A DNA stretch of 64,000 bases from Bacteroidales bacterium. GTDB taxonomy: Bacteria; Bacteroidota; Bacteroidia; Bacteroidales; GCA-2748055. Of the stretch, positions 61,503 to 64,000 are shown piece after piece. Position 1 is the first letter of the stretch, and each line of letters opens with the position of its first letter. Both the position numbers and the translations under genes were made by a program. Under the pieces are notes generated by a model. That model was not told the origin of the DNA. It searched no databases and saw only the letters and a program-made list of their open reading frames with translations. The DNA lies in assembly GCA_029938715.1 (NCBI GenBank), contig JAOZUK010000001.1, forward strand, positions 31,267 through 95,266. Direction: 5' to 3'.

Positions 61503-64000
61503 CTATTTCCTTACAGTTCCCTTCAATACACGGATGGTTTCATCTTTCTTGATGGTATCATATACCACCGGGGTAGCGATAAACAGCGATGAATAGGTAC
61601 CCACCACAACCCCCAGTAACAGAGCGAAAGTAAAGCCCCTGATCACATCACCACCGAAAACAAAGATGGCTAGTAAGACAAAGAAGGTACTCAATGAAGT
61701 ACTAAACGTACGACTCAATGTACTGTTAAGAGCGGAATTGAAAATCTGCTTGCGTTCCCGCTTTTTCTGTAGTCCCACAAATTCCCTGATCCTGTCAAAC
61801 ACCACCACCGTATCGTTGATGGAGTAACCCACCACCGTAAGAATGGCAGCAATAAAAGACTGGTCAAGCTCCAGAGAAAAGGGCATGACCCCATGCAGTA
61901 GCGAAAATAGCCCGATCACAATCAGCACATCATGTACCAGTGCTGTAAGGGCTCCCAGACCAAATTGCCAGTTGCGGAACCTGGCCAGGATGTAAAGGAA
62001 TATGATAATCAGGGAAGCAAAGATCACAATCACTGCGGTCCGTTTAATATCATCGGCAATGGTGGGACCAACTTTATGAGAGCTGATGATATATTCCTGT
62101 CCATTCAGGAAATCGTTCAGTGTTACATCATCATCCAGGTAGGATTGCAGGCCTGTAAACATTTGTGCCTTGATAAGGGAGTCAACTTCAGGACGATCAT
62201 CATCGATCAGATAACTGGTGGCAACTCTAACGGTGCTCTTGTTACCGAAAGTGATGACCGTGGGCGCCTCTCCGAAGGCATTCTCCAGGCTAGTCTTTAT
62301 CTCTTCGGTCTCTACCTCATGGTTAAAGGCAATCACATAGTTTCGTCCACCCGAGAAATCAACACCAAGGTCCAGTCCCTTTGTAACCATTGAACCAATT
62401 CCACCCAGAATAAGCAAACCGGATATCACATAGAATACTTTTCTTTTGCCCAGAAAATCAATTTTGGTATTCTGAAAGAGGTTCCTGCTTACCTTGGTGT
62501 CAAAGGTAATACCCTTGCCTTTGGTAAGCATGCGCTCATAAATCAGCCTGGTAAGGATAATCGCACTAAAGAGAGACGTAAGGATACCGATAACCAGTGT
62601 TGTTGCAAAACCTTTGATAGGACCGGTTCCGAAAAAGAATAAAATCAAACCCGTAAGAAAGGTTGTAATCTGCGCATCGAAGATAGCAGAATAGGCATTT
62701 CTGTAACCATCTTTGATGGCCGTCTTCAGGTTCTTACCTGCTTTTAATTCTTCACGGATTCGCTCATATATAAGTACGTTGGCATCCACCGACATACCAA
62801 TGGTAAGCACTATACCTGCAATACCGGGCAGGGTAAGTACGGCCTGAAGTGAAGCAAGCACCCCAAACAGGAAAAACATGTTTGCAATCAGAGCAATGTC
62901 GGCCACCATACCAGCCCTTCTGCTATAGTAGAAGATCATATAGGCAAGTACCACCACAAAGGCGATCAGAAATGAGTTCATTCCGTCTTTAACAGACTTG
63001 GCTCCCAGTGAGGGTCCAATTACTTCGCTGGATTCGATGCGGGCACGGGCAGGCATCTTACCCGACTTCAGAATATTGGCCAGGTCATCTGCATCAGCCT
63101 GAGAGAATTGGCCCGAGATAGATGAACTACCCCCTTTAATCTCTTCCGACACATTGGGAGCGGAGTAGATAAGGCCATCAAGCACAATAGCAATGGATTG
63201 ATTTACATTTTCCCTGGTTACATTGGCCCATTTCTTTGCTCCTTCCGAATTCATGTTCATGCTCACATTGAATTCGCCGGTATAAGGATCTGTTCCAACC
63301 CTGGCATCGGTAACATATTTGCCCTCCATTACTGGCTGGTTGTTCCTTGTAGCTTTCAGGGAGTGAAGCCGAACAAATTTTACATTATCGCCTTCCGATT
63401 GGAAATGCCATGCAAATATAAGGTCCGATGGGAAGAGTTGCCTGATCTGAGGAATTGCCAGGTACTCATTTACCTTGGCTGTATCTTTAAGAAGTACAGC
63501 ACCAACAGTTGATCCTGGAATAAAGTTTCGTTGCTGGTCCAGGTAAGGCTGGAGTACTACCAATAAAGGATTTTCGCGATAGAATTGAGCCTCCTGGTCA
63601 CCCATGGAAGTAGAGTCCAGGTCTGACAGCAGGTCCAATCCGGAAGTGTCGAGCAGAAGCTCATCTTCAGAAAGATCCAGAATTGATTCTTCAGAGGTCT
63701 GTTCAGCAGTATCTACAGAAGTTTCCGTATCGGATTCTGTCGCTCCGGCCAGGTCATCAACTGCCAGGATATCGGCCAGTGTCCTGTTGGCCTGATCCAG
63801 GTAATTCCAAACTTCAGAAGCCTGGTAAGTGGTCCAGAACTCCAGGTTTGCAGTCCCTGTCAATAACTTGGCTACCCTTTCTGGTTCCTTTACACCGGGT
63901 AACTCTACAAGGATTCTACCCTGGCGCTCCAGTTTCTGAATGTTTAATTGAACCACACCAAAACGGTCAATCCTGTTTCGCAGAACATTGTATGAATTAT
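61503..64000 (-). CDS. secDF: Fused protein translocase SecDF (N-terminus outside window)
   Basis: The frame runs from the stop at 61503 to the window edge at ~63998 without a start; NVLRNRIDRFGVVQLN at the edge is the conserved early SecD block, so the gene continues beyond 64000. The visible part holds the SecD periplasmic domain, with an acidic low-complexity insert (~SESDTETSVDTAEQTSEE) and LPGIAGIVLTIGMSVDANVL plus IKDGYRNAYSAIFDAQITTF; then the SecF half (GVDFSGGRNYVIAFN, VVGYSINDTVVVFDRIREF). About twelve helices in total. Uses the proton gradient to assist Sec export. The fusion is common in Bacteroidota. Confidence 0.96.
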   Translation of the reverse strand, partial: NSYNVLRNRIDRFGVVQLNIQKLERQGRILVELPGVKEPERVAKLLTGTANLEFWTTYQASEVWNYLDQANRTLADILAVDDLAGATESDTETSVDTAEQTSEESILDLSEDELLLDTSGLDLLSDLDSTSMGDQEAQFYRENPLLVVLQPYLDQQRNFIPGSTVGAVLLKDTAKVNEYLAIPQIRQLFPSDLIFAWHFQSEGDNVKFVRLHSLKATRNNQPVMEGKYVTDARVGTDPYTGEFNVSMNMNSEGAKKWANVTRENVNQSIAIVLDGLIYSAPNVSEEIKGGSSSISGQFSQADADDLANILKSGKMPARARIESSEVIGPSLGAKSVKDGMNSFLIAFVVVLAYMIFYYSRRAGMVADIALIANMFFLFGVLASLQAVLTLPGIAGIVLTIGMSVDANVLIYERIREELKAGKNLKTAIKDGYRNAYSAIFDAQITTFLTGLILFFFGTGPIKGFATTLVIGILTSLFSAIILTRLIYERMLTKGKGITFDTKVSRNLFQNTKIDFLGKRKVFYVISGLLILGGIGSMVTKGLDLGVDFSGGRNYVIAFNHEVETEEIKTSLENAFGEAPTVITFGNKSTVRVATSYLIDDDRPEVDSLIKAQMFTGLQSYLDDDVTLNDFLNGQEYIISSHKVGPTIADDIKRTAVIVIFASLIIIFLYILARFRNWQFGLGALTALVHDVLIVIGLFSLLHGVMPFSLELDQSFIAAILTVVGYSINDTVVVFDRIREFVGLQKKRERKQIFNSALNSTLSRTFSTSLSTFFVLLAIFVFGGDVIRGFTFALLLGVVVGTYSSLFIATPVVYDTIKKDETIRVLKGTVRK

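Noticed and set aside
1..64000. CRISPR arrays, tRNA/rRNA genes, transposases, prophage genes
   Set aside because: All intergenic regions over 100 bases were read; none has spaced repeats, cloverleaf-like sequence, or mobile-element coding signals.

Overview
This window is a gene-dense stretch of a Bacteroidota chromosome, most likely a Bacteroidales/Marinilabiliales-type marine or sediment lineage (inference). The support is a complete type IX secretion (T9SS/gliding) core in the order porP-gldK-gldL-gldM-gldN, a second PorP/SprF-type gene behind a giant SprB-repeat protein with a type-B C-terminal sorting domain, several Bacteroidota-restricted families (DUF4270, DUF4296, DUF5723-like), a fused SecDF, and promoter elements of the TAnnTTTG type. 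No rRNA, tRNA, CRISPR array, transposase or phage gene was recognised. It reads as core genome rather than an island.

Layout. 0-6.7 kb: the 3' end of rfbB, then minus-strand genes for an LVIVD/DUF4114 lipoprotein, glmS, a DUF4270 lipoprotein and a half-length GT5 glycosyltransferase. 6.8-11.4 kb: plus-strand panC-panD-(LPG-synthase-like membrane protein)-rfaE2-radA-hypothetical. 11.4-17.4 kb: PBP1A (minus), topA and an arginase-fold protein that has lost its metal ligands. 17.5-23.4 kb: the T9SS core. 23.4-32.0 kb: manC, the mlaE-mlaF lipid-transport ABC pair, and a minus-strand three-gene envelope operon of unknown function. 32.1-39.1 kb: a TonB-dependent receptor, ung, a gene-free palindrome-rich gap, trpS/rbfA divergent, a methyltransferase and a LolC/E-type permease. 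39.2-45.7 kb: the SprB-like adhesin, PorP/SprF and a DUF4296 lipoprotein. 45.7-49.2 kb: a degenerate PAP2-like membrane protein, rpoN and asnS. 49.3-56.6 kb: a universal stress protein, a GldA-type ATPase, a TPR protein, metK (with a candidate SAM-responsive leader), ribE, a saccharopine dehydrogenase and a TIGR02757 protein. 56.6-64 kb: lolD, a Ca/Na antiporter, tatA, a Ser/Arg-rich secreted protein divergent from an RprXY-like two-component system, and fused secDF running off the window.

Much of the content concerns the cell envelope: protein export (SecDF, TatA, T9SS), lipoprotein and lipid trafficking (LolD, LolC/E-type permease, MlaEF), sugar precursors (RfbB, ManC, GlmS, RfaE2), peptidoglycan (PBP1A) and surface proteins. 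The best candidates for undescribed biology are: (i) a sigma-54-type promoter plus intrinsic terminator that would delimit a ~75-nt small RNA after ung, followed by nested palindromes; (ii) three tandem 11-bp repeats, typical of OmpR-family operators, between the two-component system and the divergent secreted-protein gene; (iii) an in-frame repeat insertion inside the GldA-type ATPase; (iv) the unknown envelope operon at 26.2-32.0 kb.
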